Positions 1 to 6,887 of a stretch of 14,244 nt of DNA are shown piece by piece (the first letter of the stretch is position 1; the number at the start of each line of letters is the position of its first letter). The stretch is taken from NCBI GenBank assembly GCA_039181495.1, contig JBCDCP010000079.1, positions 1 through 14,244 of the forward strand, given 5' to 3'. The notes beneath the pieces are model-generated. The model ran no database searches. It saw only the letters and a list, made by a program, of their open reading frames with translations, and was not told where the DNA came from. A program made the translations under genes and the position numbers. The stretch is from JBCDCP01 sp039181495 (lineage in GTDB: Bacteria; Pseudomonadota; Alphaproteobacteria; Rhizobiales; Tepidamorphaceae).

Positions 1-18
1 ATGGGGCACCCCGTCTGA

Positions 19-192
19 ATGGATGATGAATACGTAGGGGTTATGGCGTCGGACCACGAGAGGCATCACGAAATATTGCAATTTCTGGCGCCCAACTATC
101 GCCACAGCGACGCGCCTAACCCAAATAAGGTCCGCAAAGGCATTTCTGGCATGATCCAAGCAACTGGATCGCAAGGCCACGCCGGAGTATGA
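19..192 (+). CDS. possible small hypothetical protein (57 codons)
   Basis: An open frame of 57 codons runs from ATG 19 to TGA 190-192 and ends 7 bases before the start of the scaffold gene. The product would be hydrophilic, with no membrane segment, signal peptide or cysteine (it begins MDDEYVGVMASD). I do not recognise the family. No Shine-Dalgarno sequence is visible before ATG 19, because a short frame ending in TGA directly abuts it. The GGAG at 184-187 inside its end is the likely ribosome site of the next gene. It could be a genuine small gene, a decayed remnant, or simply an open leader. The rest of bases 1-199 shows nothing else I can support. Confidence 0.22.
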   Translation: MDDEYVGVMASDHERHHEILQFLAPNYRHSDAPNPNKVRKGISGMIQATGSQGHAGV

Positions 193-199
193 ATGAGCC

Positions 200-688
200 A
201 TGCTGAGTGAACTTTATAACAAGAAGATCCTGGCTGCTGCCGCTGCAATTCCCTTTCTTGAGCGGCTGGACAGTCCGAATGGCACGGCGAGAGCGCATTC
301 AAAGCTTTGCGGGTCGACCGTCGAGGTCGACGTTCGGCTCGAAGAGGACCGTGTCGCCGCATTTGACCAGAGCGTGAAGGCCTGCGCGCTCGGCCAGGCG
401 TCTGCTTCGCTACTCGGGCAGACCGTCATCGGCCGTAGTGTCGATGAGCTGCGTCAAGGGCGCGATGCTCTCCGGGCAATGCTGAAGGACGGGGCTCCAC
501 CACCGGATGGACTGTGGGCTGATCTGGAGATTCTCGAACCTGTGCGCGACTTTAAGGCGCGGCACGCCTCAACGATGCTGGCCTTTGAGGCCACGGTCGA
601 AGCGGTCGAGAAGGCCCTCGCCGGTACAGCTGCTGATCAAACCGGTGCATCGTCGGCATCCACGGTAACATCGGAGGCAGCGGTCTGA
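200..688 (+). CDS. NifU/IscU-like iron-sulfur cluster assembly scaffold protein
   Basis: This 162-residue protein belongs to the NifU N-terminal/IscU-like fold, whose members hold a nascent Fe-S cluster in the cytoplasm. Two of the three usual ligand cysteines are visible: Cys37 in the segment KLCGSTVEVDV and Cys62 in KACALGQASAS. The third region reads RHASTM (His122-Ala123), where classical IscU has His-Cys. As I recall the family, the alphaproteobacterial branch usually lacks this cysteine too, so cluster assembly may differ from IscU or the protein may act in transfer. The start is firm: an in-frame TGA lies at 194-196, ATG 200 is the first start after it, and GGAG is at 184-187. The last 20 or so residues are low-complexity. 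yidD follows closely, as in rhizobial genomes. Confidence 0.85.
   Translation: MLSELYNKKILAAAAAIPFLERLDSPNGTARAHSKLCGSTVEVDVRLEEDRVAAFDQSVKACALGQASASLLGQTVIGRSVDELRQGRDALRAMLKDGAPPPDGLWADLEILEPVRDFKARHASTMLAFEATVEAVEKALAGTAADQTGASSASTVTSEAAV
673..688 (+). promoter_or_regulatory. ribosome site and possible CTG start coupling yidD to the scaffold gene
   Basis: GGAGG at 673-677 lies 7 bases before CTG 685-687. That CTG is in frame with yidD and overlaps the TGA 686-688 that ends the scaffold gene. No ATG, GTG or TTG occurs in the yidD frame between the stop at 634 and ATG 742, so this ribosome site has no ordinary start codon to serve. The layout resembles the usual ATGA stop-start overlap with a rare initiator. 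Confidence 0.4.
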
Positions 689-741
689 GCCAGTTATCGG
701 GTGAGGGTGAGCATCGCCCTGTTGGGCTGATATCCTGGCTG

Positions 742-1044
742 ATGCTTGGACTGATCCGGGCCTACCAACTCAGTCTGTCCGTGGTCTTGGGACGGCGCTG
801 CCGCTATCTGCCGACCTGTTCGGAATATACAGCCGACGCCATCAGACAGTACGGGCCATGGCCGGGCTTCTGGATCGGTCTTGCCCGCGTCACACGCTGC
901 CACCCTTGGGGCGGTGATGGGTTCGATCCCGTCCCGCAGAGTCTGCCCGCCGATGGCCGATGGTATACGCCGTGGCGCTATGGTGTGTGGCAGATCGAAC
1001 GGCAGACCCAGGATGATTGCTGCAATATCGATCGTTCGGATTGA
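742..1044 (+). CDS. yidD: membrane protein insertion efficiency factor YidD
   Basis: The product is YidD, a small protein that sits at the inner membrane and helps YidC/Sec insert membrane proteins. Family signatures are clear: LIRAYQLSLS near the start, the cysteine motif CRYLPTCSEY, RCHPWGGDGFDPVP, and a rhizobial-type tail WYTPWRYGVW. The ATG at 742 gives 100 residues but has no good ribosome site and starts almost directly at the conserved helix, whereas rhizobial relatives carry a 20-30 residue N-terminal extension. The frame stays open upstream to a TGA at 634-636. A GGAGG at 673-677 is followed 7 bases later by CTG 685, overlapping the scaffold stop as CTGA, so the true start may be there (119 residues). 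The family call is firm and the start is uncertain. Confidence 0.9.
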   Translation: MLGLIRAYQLSLSVVLGRRCRYLPTCSEYTADAIRQYGPWPGFWIGLARVTRCHPWGGDGFDPVPQSLPADGRWYTPWRYGVWQIERQTQDDCCNIDRSD

Positions 1045-1167
1045 AAGCAGCAGGCCCCTTCGCTAAACCGGCGCCGACTGTGCTCGCGCGCGTAACTGCG
1101 ATTCGGTCCTCGATGCGCGGCCAGCTACGAACAAACCGCTTACCTGCCTGGTATGCAGGAGTTGAGC

Positions 1168-1172
1168 AGGAG
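1168..1172 (+). promoter_or_regulatory. thrS ribosome binding site
   Basis: AGGAG lies 8 bases before ATG 1181, an ideal spacing, which fixes the thrS start. The 1045-1180 gap between yidD and thrS otherwise shows no T-box leader, attenuator or clear terminator. Confidence 0.75.
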
Positions 1173-1180
1173 ACATAACG

Positions 1181-3124
1181 ATGATCACCGTTACTTTTCC
1201 CGATGGCGCAAAGCGCGAGATGCAGGCCGGCAGCACCGGACTGGAGATCGCTGCCTCCATTTCCAAGTCACTGGCCAAGAAGGCCGTTGCGATGAAGGTG
1301 GATGGCGCGCTCGCCGACCTTGCTGACCCCGTGAATGAAGACGCCACTATCCAAGTCGTAACTCGCGATGATCCGGCGGCGCTGGAGCTGATCCGGCATG
1401 ATTGCGCCCATGTTATGGCTGAGGCGGTGCAGGAGCTCTTTCCCGGTACGCAGGTGACCATCGGGCCGGTGATCGAGAACGGTTTTTACTACGATTTCGC
1501 GCGCAACGAGCCGTTCACCACCGAGGATCTCGGCGCGATCGAAAAGATGATGCGGCAGATCATTGCCCGTGACCGACCCTTCACCAAAGAGATCTGGTCG
1601 CGTGATCAGGCGAAGGCCTATTTCACTGAGAAGGGCGAGTACTACAAAGTCGAGCTGGTTGATGCGATCCCCGAGGATCAGCAGCTCAAGATCTATAAGC
1701 AGGGCGACTGGCTCGATCTGTGCCGCGGCCCGCATATGACCTCGACCGGCAAGATTGGTGAAGCCTTCAAGCTGATGAGCGTCGCTGGCGCCTATTGGCG
1801 CGGCGATTCCGACAATGCCATGCTGACCCGCATCTACGGGACCGCTTGGGCCAGCAAGCAGGACCTGCAAGCCTATCTCACGATGCTGGAGGAGGCGGAG
1901 AAGCGCGACCATCGCAAGCTGGGGCGCGAGATGGATCTGTTCCATTTTCAGGAGGAGGCGCCGGGTTCTGTTTTCTGGCATCCGGATGGCTGGATGCTTT
2001 TCCAGGAGCTGATCGGCTACATGCGCCGGCGGCAGCTTGCGGCCGGCTATGAGGAGGTGAACTCACCGGACATGATGGACCAGTCGCTTTGGGAGGCATC
2101 TGGCCATTGGGAGAAATTCCGCGAGAACATGTACATGGCCGAGACGCCCGATGAGCGCGTCTATTGCTGCAAACCGATGAATTGCCCGGGCCATGTGCAA
2201 ATCTTCAAGCACGGGCTGAAGAGCTATCGCGATCTGCCGATGAAGTTAGCCGAGTTTGGCAAGGTGCACCGGTTCGAACCCTCCGGGGCGCTGCATGGTC
2301 TCTTGCGTGTGCGGCATTTCACCCAGGACGATGCGCACGTGTTCTGCACACCGGAGCAGATCACCGATGAATGCCTCAAGGTGCATGATCTGATGTTGTC
2401 GATCTATCGCGATTTTGGCTTCGAGGAGGTGCGGGTCAAGTTTTCAGATAGACCGGAAAAGCGGGTTGGGTCCGATGCAATCTGGGACAAGGCCGAAGCC
2501 GCATTGAAGACCGCGGTGGAAGCCGCGGGCCAGGAGGTGGAACTCAATCCGGGCGAGGGCGCGTTTTACGGGCCGAAGCTCGAATACGTGCTGCGCGATG
2601 CCATCGGGCGCGACTGGCAATGCGGTACGCTGCAGGTGGATTTCTCGATGCCCGAGCGTCTTGGTGCGTTCTATATCGGGGCGGATGGCGAGAAGCATGT
2701 GCCTGTCATGCTGCACCGAGCCATGTTTGGCTCGCTGGAGCGGTTCACCGGCATCCTGATCGAGAACTATGCCGGGCACTTCCCGCTCTGGCTGAGCCCG
2801 CGCCAGGTGCTGGTCGCCACCATCACACAAGACGCGGACGACTACGCCCAGGAGGTGCAGGCGGCCTGCAAGGCAGCTGGCTTGCGCGCGGACATTGACC
2901 TCCGCAACGAGAAGATCAGCTACAAGGTGCGCGAGCACTCGCTGGCCAAGGTGCCGGTGCTGTTGATCGTCGGCAAGAACGAGGCCGAGGAGAAGACCGT
3001 CTCGATCCGTAAGCTGGGCTCCCGTGAACAGACCACCATGACGTTGTCCGAGGCGATCACATGGCTGGCGGGCGAAGCCGTGTCGCCGGATGTGAAGCAG
3101 TTGGCGATGTCCGCTGCTGCCTGA
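1181..3124 (+). CDS. thrS: threonyl-tRNA synthetase
   Basis: This full-length 647-residue class II synthetase charges tRNA-Thr with threonine in the cytoplasm. Domain order is standard: a TGS domain (about 1-62), the N2 editing domain with HDCAH (His73, His77) and the LCRGPH motif (Cys181, His185), the catalytic core (about 245-535), and the C-terminal anticodon-binding domain (about 540-640). The zinc and threonine ligands are intact: Cys335 in PMNCPGH, His386 in DDAH, and His512 in VMLHRA. Class II motif 2 is visible around FGKVHRFEPSGAL, with motif 3 near GSLERF. The editing residues are all present, so the enzyme should clear mischarged Ser-tRNA-Thr. It is preceded by AGGAG with 8-base spacing and followed after 6 bases by the DUF2161 gene, suggesting one transcript. 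Confidence 0.98.
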   Translation: MITVTFPDGAKREMQAGSTGLEIAASISKSLAKKAVAMKVDGALADLADPVNEDATIQVVTRDDPAALELIRHDCAHVMAEAVQELFPGTQVTIGPVIENGFYYDFARNEPFTTEDLGAIEKMMRQIIARDRPFTKEIWSRDQAKAYFTEKGEYYKVELVDAIPEDQQLKIYKQGDWLDLCRGPHMTSTGKIGEAFKLMSVAGAYWRGDSDNAMLTRIYGTAWASKQDLQAYLTMLEEAEKRDHRKLGREMDLFHFQEEAPGSVFWHPDGWMLFQELIGYMRRRQLAAGYEEVNSPDMMDQSLWEASGHWEKFRENMYMAETPDERVYCCKPMNCPGHVQIFKHGLKSYRDLPMKLAEFGKVHRFEPSGALHGLLRVRHFTQDDAHVFCTPEQITDECLKVHDLMLSIYRDFGFEEVRVKFSDRPEKRVGSDAIWDKAEAALKTAVEAAGQEVELNPGEGAFYGPKLEYVLRDAIGRDWQCGTLQVDFSMPERLGAFYIGADGEKHVPVMLHRAMFGSLERFTGILIENYAGHFPLWLSPRQVLVATITQDADDYAQEVQAACKAAGLRADIDLRNEKISYKVREHSLAKVPVLLIVGKNEAEEKTVSIRKLGSREQTTMTLSEAITWLAGEAVSPDVKQLAMSAAA

Positions 3125-3130
3125 GGCCCG

Positions 3131-3841
3131 GTGACCGCCGAGGGCCAGACCGGGGAACGCGTTAAAGAGACCGATCTCTATGGGCCGATAAAGGCCTATC
3201 TCGAGGGGCAGGGCTATGAGGTGAAGGGGGAGGTCGCGTCTGCGGACGTGGTGGGCTGCCGCGATGGCGACCCGCCTGTTATCGTCGAGATGAAGACGGG
3301 CTTCTCGCTGACACTGTTTCATCAGGCTGTGGACCGCCTTGGCCTGACCGATGCCGTGTATGTCGCTGTGCCGCGCGGGACCGGGCGTGGTTTTCAGAAG
3401 AGCCTGAAGTCCAATCGCGGTCTCTGCCGCAGGCTAGGTCTGGGTCTCATCCTGGTTCGGCTGAAGGATGGCCTTGTCGAGGTGGTCGAGGACCCGCGTC
3501 CCTATACGCCCCGGGTTGCGAAGCGCCGGAAGGGGCGGTTGCTGGCGGAGTTCTCACTTCGAGTAGGCGATCCCAACACTGGCGGGATGAACCGCGGCAA
3601 GGTGATGACCGCCTATCGGCAGGACGCGCTGCGCTGCTTGGCCCATTTGATCGCCGAGGGGCCTTGCAAGGCCTCGGTTGTGGCTGAAGCGGCCAATGTT
3701 GATCGTGCGCGGGCGATCATGGCTGACAATCACTATGGCTGGTTCGAGCGTGTGGAGCGGGGTGTTTATGCGGCCAGTCCGCGTGGCACTCGGGAGGCCG
3801 AGGACCTGCGCGAGGTAATCGCTTCGCTTCGCAAACGTTAG
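3131..3841 (+). CDS. DUF2161 family PD-(D/E)XK-type phosphodiesterase
   Basis: This 236-residue protein begins with the DUF2161 signature KETDLYGPIKAYLEGQGYEVKG. A PD-(D/E)XK nuclease-like core follows: Asp39 in SADVVG, the Glu53-x-Lys55 pair in VEMK, and Gln65 in LFHQAVDRL. The catalytic-type residues look intact, so metal-dependent phosphodiester cleavage is plausible, but I know of no established substrate for the family. The C-terminal third (about 150-236) is rich in helices with Arg and Ala and resembles a winged-helix segment, including YGWFERVERGVYAASP. The start used is GTG 3131, only 6 bases after the thrS stop, with a weak GAGG at 3123-3126; translation is probably coupled to thrS. 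No restriction-modification or defence partner is nearby, which argues for a housekeeping DNA or RNA role (inference). Confidence 0.85.
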   Translation: MTAEGQTGERVKETDLYGPIKAYLEGQGYEVKGEVASADVVGCRDGDPPVIVEMKTGFSLTLFHQAVDRLGLTDAVYVAVPRGTGRGFQKSLKSNRGLCRRLGLGLILVRLKDGLVEVVEDPRPYTPRVAKRRKGRLLAEFSLRVGDPNTGGMNRGKVMTAYRQDALRCLAHLIAEGPCKASVVAEAANVDRARAIMADNHYGWFERVERGVYAASPRGTREAEDLREVIASLRKR

Positions 3842-3909
3842 TTGGTTAGGGCGCCACCGAAGTCGCTGGACAATCTGGCCATTCGCGACGCTAAATCCAA
3901 CCGGAACAT

Positions 3910-3928
3910 GAGCCATGAACCATGGCTC
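3910..3928. repeat. perfect inverted repeat before the GST gene
   Basis: GAGCCATG and CATGGCTC are perfect inverted copies separated by AAC. The repeat lies 22 bases before the GST start and just ahead of its ribosome site (AAGGA at 3936-3940). It could be an operator for a dimeric repressor, or a hairpin at the end of the thrS-DUF2161 transcript. No T-run follows, so an operator or mRNA structure is more likely than a Rho-independent terminator. Confidence 0.5.
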
Positions 3929-3950
3929 CGTCTTCAAGGAATGATCGCCC

Positions 3951-4880
3951 ATGGGCATGCTGGTTGAGGGAAAGTGGGAGGGTGACACTGATCGATCAAT
4001 GATCGATGGTGCCTATCGGCGAGAACAGAGCAGTTTGCCGAACCGCATCGATGAGGCGGTCTTGCGTCGGCTTCGTGATGAGCCATCGTCCTTCATTCTT
4101 GTCGCTTCGGCGAGTTGCCCCTGGTCACATGGCGCGGTTGTTGCGTCAGTCCTGTGCGGACATGCGGAGGCTCTGCCCGTGCAATGGGCCGGAGGTCCAC
4201 GCCTACAAGGTTATGGTTTGTTGCCCGATGGCCCGATCACAAGCGGATCGGACATTCGCCATGCACACCAGCTCTATTCACTGACCGATGCGACCTATAC
4301 CGGTCGCGCCACGGTACCGATGCTGTGGGACAAGGAGGAACGAAGGGTCCTGTCGAATTCCTCGGCGGATATCATTGCGGCCTTGGATCGAACCGGTACC
4401 GCGCTCAGGCTTCGGCCCGAGCAACTGGGCTCAGCGATCGATCAGCTGACCGGGGAGATATTCGACGGGCTTTCGAATGCCGTCTATCGCGCTGGAAAGG
4501 CCGAACGGCAGGACGAGTATGATGAGGCCGTCGATACGGTCTTTGCCACGATGGATCGGCTGGAGGATCGATTGCTCGATCAGCGATTTCTCTTCGGTGC
4601 CGATCTGACATCCGCCGATGTGCGCCTGTTCGCGACGCTGGTCCGTTTCGACACGGTCTATGCCACCCATTTTCGCTGCACGCGCAAGCGGCTGGTGGAC
4701 TATCCCGCTCTTTGGCGGTTTACCCGCCGTATCTATCAGATGCCGGGCATCGCGGAGACCGTCGATTTTGAGCAGATCCGCTTTGGCTACTACGTCAATG
4801 ACGGAAGCCATAACCCGCACAAGATCATCGGGCAGCAACCGGCGATCGACTGGGAGAGCTGCGATGGTCTCGATGACTGA
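3951..4880 (+). CDS. Xi-class glutathione S-transferase (glutathionyl-hydroquinone reductase-like)
   Basis: The 309-residue protein matches the YqjG/PcpF/ECM4 family, which uses glutathione to reduce glutathionyl-hydroquinones in the cytoplasm. The catalytic motif is Cys56-Pro57-Trp58 in SCPWSH. The thioredoxin-fold half continues with YTGRATVPMLWD (cis-Pro123) and NSSADI (136-141). The helical half ends with the family tail: RFDTVYATHF, YPALWRFTRRIYQMPGIAETVDF, then YYVNDGSHNPHKI. The usual NES(A/S)(D/E)I glutathione-binding motif has Ser137 in place of Glu. The N-terminal leader before the CPW motif is short with degenerate conserved segments, so this is a divergent member. ATG 3951 follows AAGGA by 10 bases; ATG 3957 is an alternative. 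It stands alone, with no quinone-degradation gene beside it. Confidence 0.88.
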   Translation: MGMLVEGKWEGDTDRSMIDGAYRREQSSLPNRIDEAVLRRLRDEPSSFILVASASCPWSHGAVVASVLCGHAEALPVQWAGGPRLQGYGLLPDGPITSGSDIRHAHQLYSLTDATYTGRATVPMLWDKEERRVLSNSSADIIAALDRTGTALRLRPEQLGSAIDQLTGEIFDGLSNAVYRAGKAERQDEYDEAVDTVFATMDRLEDRLLDQRFLFGADLTSADVRLFATLVRFDTVYATHFRCTRKRLVDYPALWRFTRRIYQMPGIAETVDFEQIRFGYYVNDGSHNPHKIIGQQPAIDWESCDGLDD

Positions 4881-4922
4881 GCAGATCCCACGCTAGGTGC
4901 GCGGGCTCCGCAAGACATGCAA

Positions 4923-4945
4923 GCGGGGAGCGGTCCTCTGCCCGC
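4923..4945. terminator. weak hairpin between convergent GST and dehydrogenase genes
   Basis: GCGGGGAG (4923-4930) can pair with CTGCCCGC (4938-4945), 7 of 8 pairs, over a 7-base loop. It lies between two convergent genes, where a bidirectional terminator would be expected. No T-run follows on either strand, so support is limited. The remaining 4881-5035 gap shows nothing recognisable. Confidence 0.22.
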
Positions 4946-5035
4946 CGTTCGATGCTTACCTGGAAGACCCCGAGAGCGTGTTCATGACCCGTGGTCTCGA
5001 CTGACGCACGGTCGTCCGCCGACGAGCTGGCGCGC

Positions 5036-5875
5036 CTAGTTCTTGCCTTCGATGAAGGCCGCGAAGGCGTCCGCATATTCCGGATGCCAGCGGCTGAGCG
5101 GCGGGCGGTTCTCGATGATGTCGCCGACCGCCCAGGCAATGCGTTTCTCATCGAGTGCGCGGGGGACGTCGTTGTCGGGACAGAGGACATAGAAGTCGCC
5201 GCGGTTCAAGCTTTCGATGAAGAAACCCGCGGTCTGCTCTGCGGTCCAGGCGGCAGGCGGTTTCTCCGCCGCCCCGGTCATGCCGGTATGGACAAACCCC
5301 GGGATCAGCAGGTGGGCTGTGATCTGGCAGCCGTCAGTATTGCGAAGCTCATGGGCGAGTGCCTCGGTAAAGGCCTTGAGGGCTGCTTTCGACACATTGT
5401 AGGCGGGATTGCCCGGCGGTGTGGTGATGCCCTGTTTCGAGCCCGTATTGATGATCGCACCCGGCCGGCCGCGTGCGATCATGCCCGGCGCGAAAACTTG
5501 CGTGCCATTAAGCGCACCGTGGAAATTGACCGACAGCATCGCCTGCCAGGCCTCAAGCGGTCCAAGGCAGGAGGAGCGACCGCCAATCCCGGCATTGTTC
5601 ATGAGGATGTCGGCACCGCCAAATCGGTCGGTGACATCTGCTTCGAGGGCCTCAACCTGCGCCCGGTCCGAGACATCGATCGCCGCAGTCAAAACGTCGG
5701 CTGCCCCTGCCGCCTTAAGGGCGTCGGCAACATCGGCCAGCTTGTCTTCCGCGCGATCGACAATCGCCAATCGCATGCCCATTTCCGCAAACTGTGCCGC
5801 TGCGGCGAGCCCGATGCCTGATGCACCGCCGGTAATGACAGCAACTGAGTCAGCGGTGAATGCGGGATGCGTCAT
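5036..5875 (-). CDS. short-chain dehydrogenase/reductase (SDR) family oxidoreductase
   Basis: This is a classical SDR of 279 residues, an NAD(P)-dependent oxidoreductase acting on an alcohol, ketone or related substrate. The cofactor glycine motif is TGGASGIG (15-22), NNAG lies at 93-96, and the catalytic residues are Asn117, Ser145, Tyr159 and Lys163 (YNVSK). Asp40 after the second beta strand (AIVDRAED) suggests a preference for NAD over NADP. The C-terminal substrate region is long, with several aromatic residues (RPPLSRWHPEYADAF), and gives no clear substrate. AGAGGA lies about 8 bases before the ATG on the minus strand, supporting the start. The next minus-strand gene upstream is another SDR, but the two are not close relatives and are 127 bases apart with a palindrome between them. 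Confidence 0.9.
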   Translation of the reverse strand: MTHPAFTADSVAVITGGASGIGLAAAAQFAEMGMRLAIVDRAEDKLADVADALKAAGAADVLTAAIDVSDRAQVEALEADVTDRFGGADILMNNAGIGGRSSCLGPLEAWQAMLSVNFHGALNGTQVFAPGMIARGRPGAIINTGSKQGITTPPGNPAYNVSKAALKAFTEALAHELRNTDGCQITAHLLIPGFVHTGMTGAAEKPPAAWTAEQTAGFFIESLNRGDFYVLCPDNDVPRALDEKRIAWAVGDIIENRPPLSRWHPEYADAFAAFIEGKN

Positions 5876-5949
5876 TTGAGCGTTCCTCTCTCTTGGACTG
5901 GCAGGCTGCCGGCTCCCCGTTCAAGCCTATAAGCCAAGCGCTTCTTGTG

Positions 5950-5975
5950 GCACCCGAGGATACATCCTCGGATGC
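5950..5975. repeat. near-perfect palindrome between the two dehydrogenase genes
   Basis: CCGAGGAT (5954-5961) and ATCCTCGG (5964-5971) are perfect inverted copies around the dinucleotide AC. After one mismatched pair the symmetry continues with GCA/TGC on the outside, giving 11 of 12 pairs over 26 bases. The site lies 79-104 bases upstream of the 5875 start on the minus strand and 28 bases beyond the stop of the upstream dehydrogenase. The 2-base centre is too tight for a good RNA hairpin and there is no T-run, so a protein-binding operator is the better reading. Confidence 0.5.
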
Positions 5976-6002
5976 CGCGTGAGTCGCGGGTCAGCCGTGA
6001 TA

Positions 6003-6887
6003 TCAGGCAGCCTTCGACGCTGCGACATTGAGCTTCAGCAAATCGGCCATGCCGAAATTCGTGAACAGCGCTTCTGTGTTCTGTGACAGCTGTTCGTTCA
6101 TCGGCCTGACCAGGTCTCCCATACCCACTTTGTCCACTTCGGTCCGGAATGGTCTGCTGCCGGGCGCCGCGCTGACAACGGCCAAGACTGCATCGGATAC
6201 CAACTGTGGGGTTTGTTGCGGGTTGGCGGCCAGGAACTGAGCAAAATTCTCGGAAGCCGCCTTGGGGGCGCTGGCCATCTCGCCATAGCTCTCATCACGG
6301 TCGGGCGAAGAAGGCAGCATCACATTGCCGTGGAATTCGGTGGGGAACCCGCCGGGTTCGATGATCGCGACATCGACGCCGAACTGGCTCAGTTCCACGC
6401 GGTAGTTCTCGCTGATTGCCTCAAGCGCCCATTTGGTTGCGTTGTATGGACCCATGAACGGCAACACGATCCGCCCGAGCAGGCTGGAGACATTGAGGAT
6501 CAATCCAGACCCGCGCGTCCGCATGTCCGGCAGTACGGCACGGATCATCCGCTGCACGCCGAATACGTTGACATCGAACACGCGTTGGAAGTCGGCGGCG
6601 GAGAAGTTCTCTTGCAGGCCATGGACACCGACACCGGCATTGTTGATCAGAACATCGATTTTGCCCAATGCCGCCTTAGCCGCTTTGACGCCTCTATCGA
6701 CCGACGCATCATCTGTGACATCGATGTCGACGATTTCAGCACCAAGCGTCTTCAGAGAAGCCGCAGCTTCGGCATTGCGGCCTTCTGGATCACGGACCGT
6801 TCCGACGACGCGATGTCCGGCTTTCACGAGATCGCCGATGATCAGATTTCCAAATCCACTGCTCGCACCTGTGATCAGAATGTTCAT
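6003..6887 (-). CDS. short-chain dehydrogenase/reductase (SDR) family oxidoreductase, divergent from LysR
   Basis: This is a 294-residue classical SDR with the cofactor motif TGASSGFG (6-13), NNAG (82-85), Asn107, Ser135, Tyr148 and Lys152 (YNATKWALE). The basic start of the second strand (VRDPEGR) suggests NADPH use. The WALEAISENYRVEL segment and the long C-terminal extension after residue 190 resemble the retinol-dehydrogenase/17-beta-like SDR branch; the substrate cannot be read from sequence. TTGGAGCCGGAGAAATG places GGAG 8 bases before the ATG, so the start is well supported. The gene is divergent from a LysR-type gene with a gap of about 100 bases, a classic arrangement in which the regulator controls the divergent enzyme and itself (inference). 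Confidence 0.9.
   Translation of the reverse strand: MNILITGASSGFGNLIIGDLVKAGHRVVGTVRDPEGRNAEAAASLKTLGAEIVDIDVTDDASVDRGVKAAKAALGKIDVLINNAGVGVHGLQENFSAADFQRVFDVNVFGVQRMIRAVLPDMRTRGSGLILNVSSLLGRIVLPFMGPYNATKWALEAISENYRVELSQFGVDVAIIEPGGFPTEFHGNVMLPSSPDRDESYGEMASAPKAASENFAQFLAANPQQTPQLVSDAVLAVVSAAPGSRPFRTEVDKVGMGDLVRPMNEQLSQNTEALFTNFGMADLLKLNVAASKAA

Noticed and set aside
1045..1180. T-box or threonine attenuator before thrS
   Set aside because: No specifier-loop, antiterminator or T-run structure is visible, and T-boxes are not expected in this class.
1268..1981. 237-codon minus-strand frame inside thrS
   Set aside because: It lies wholly antisense to conserved thrS codons and has no ribosome site or recognisable domain.
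2444..3322. 292-codon frame on the minus strand inside thrS
   Set aside because: It is antisense to a fully conserved synthetase gene; long shadow frames are common in GC-rich DNA. The translation is His/Leu/Arg-rich with no family signature.
4991..5821. 276-codon plus-strand frame
   Set aside because: It covers the SDR gene in antisense. The SDR has all cofactor and catalytic motifs and a ribosome site; the shadow frame is Arg/Gly/Cys-rich without a family.
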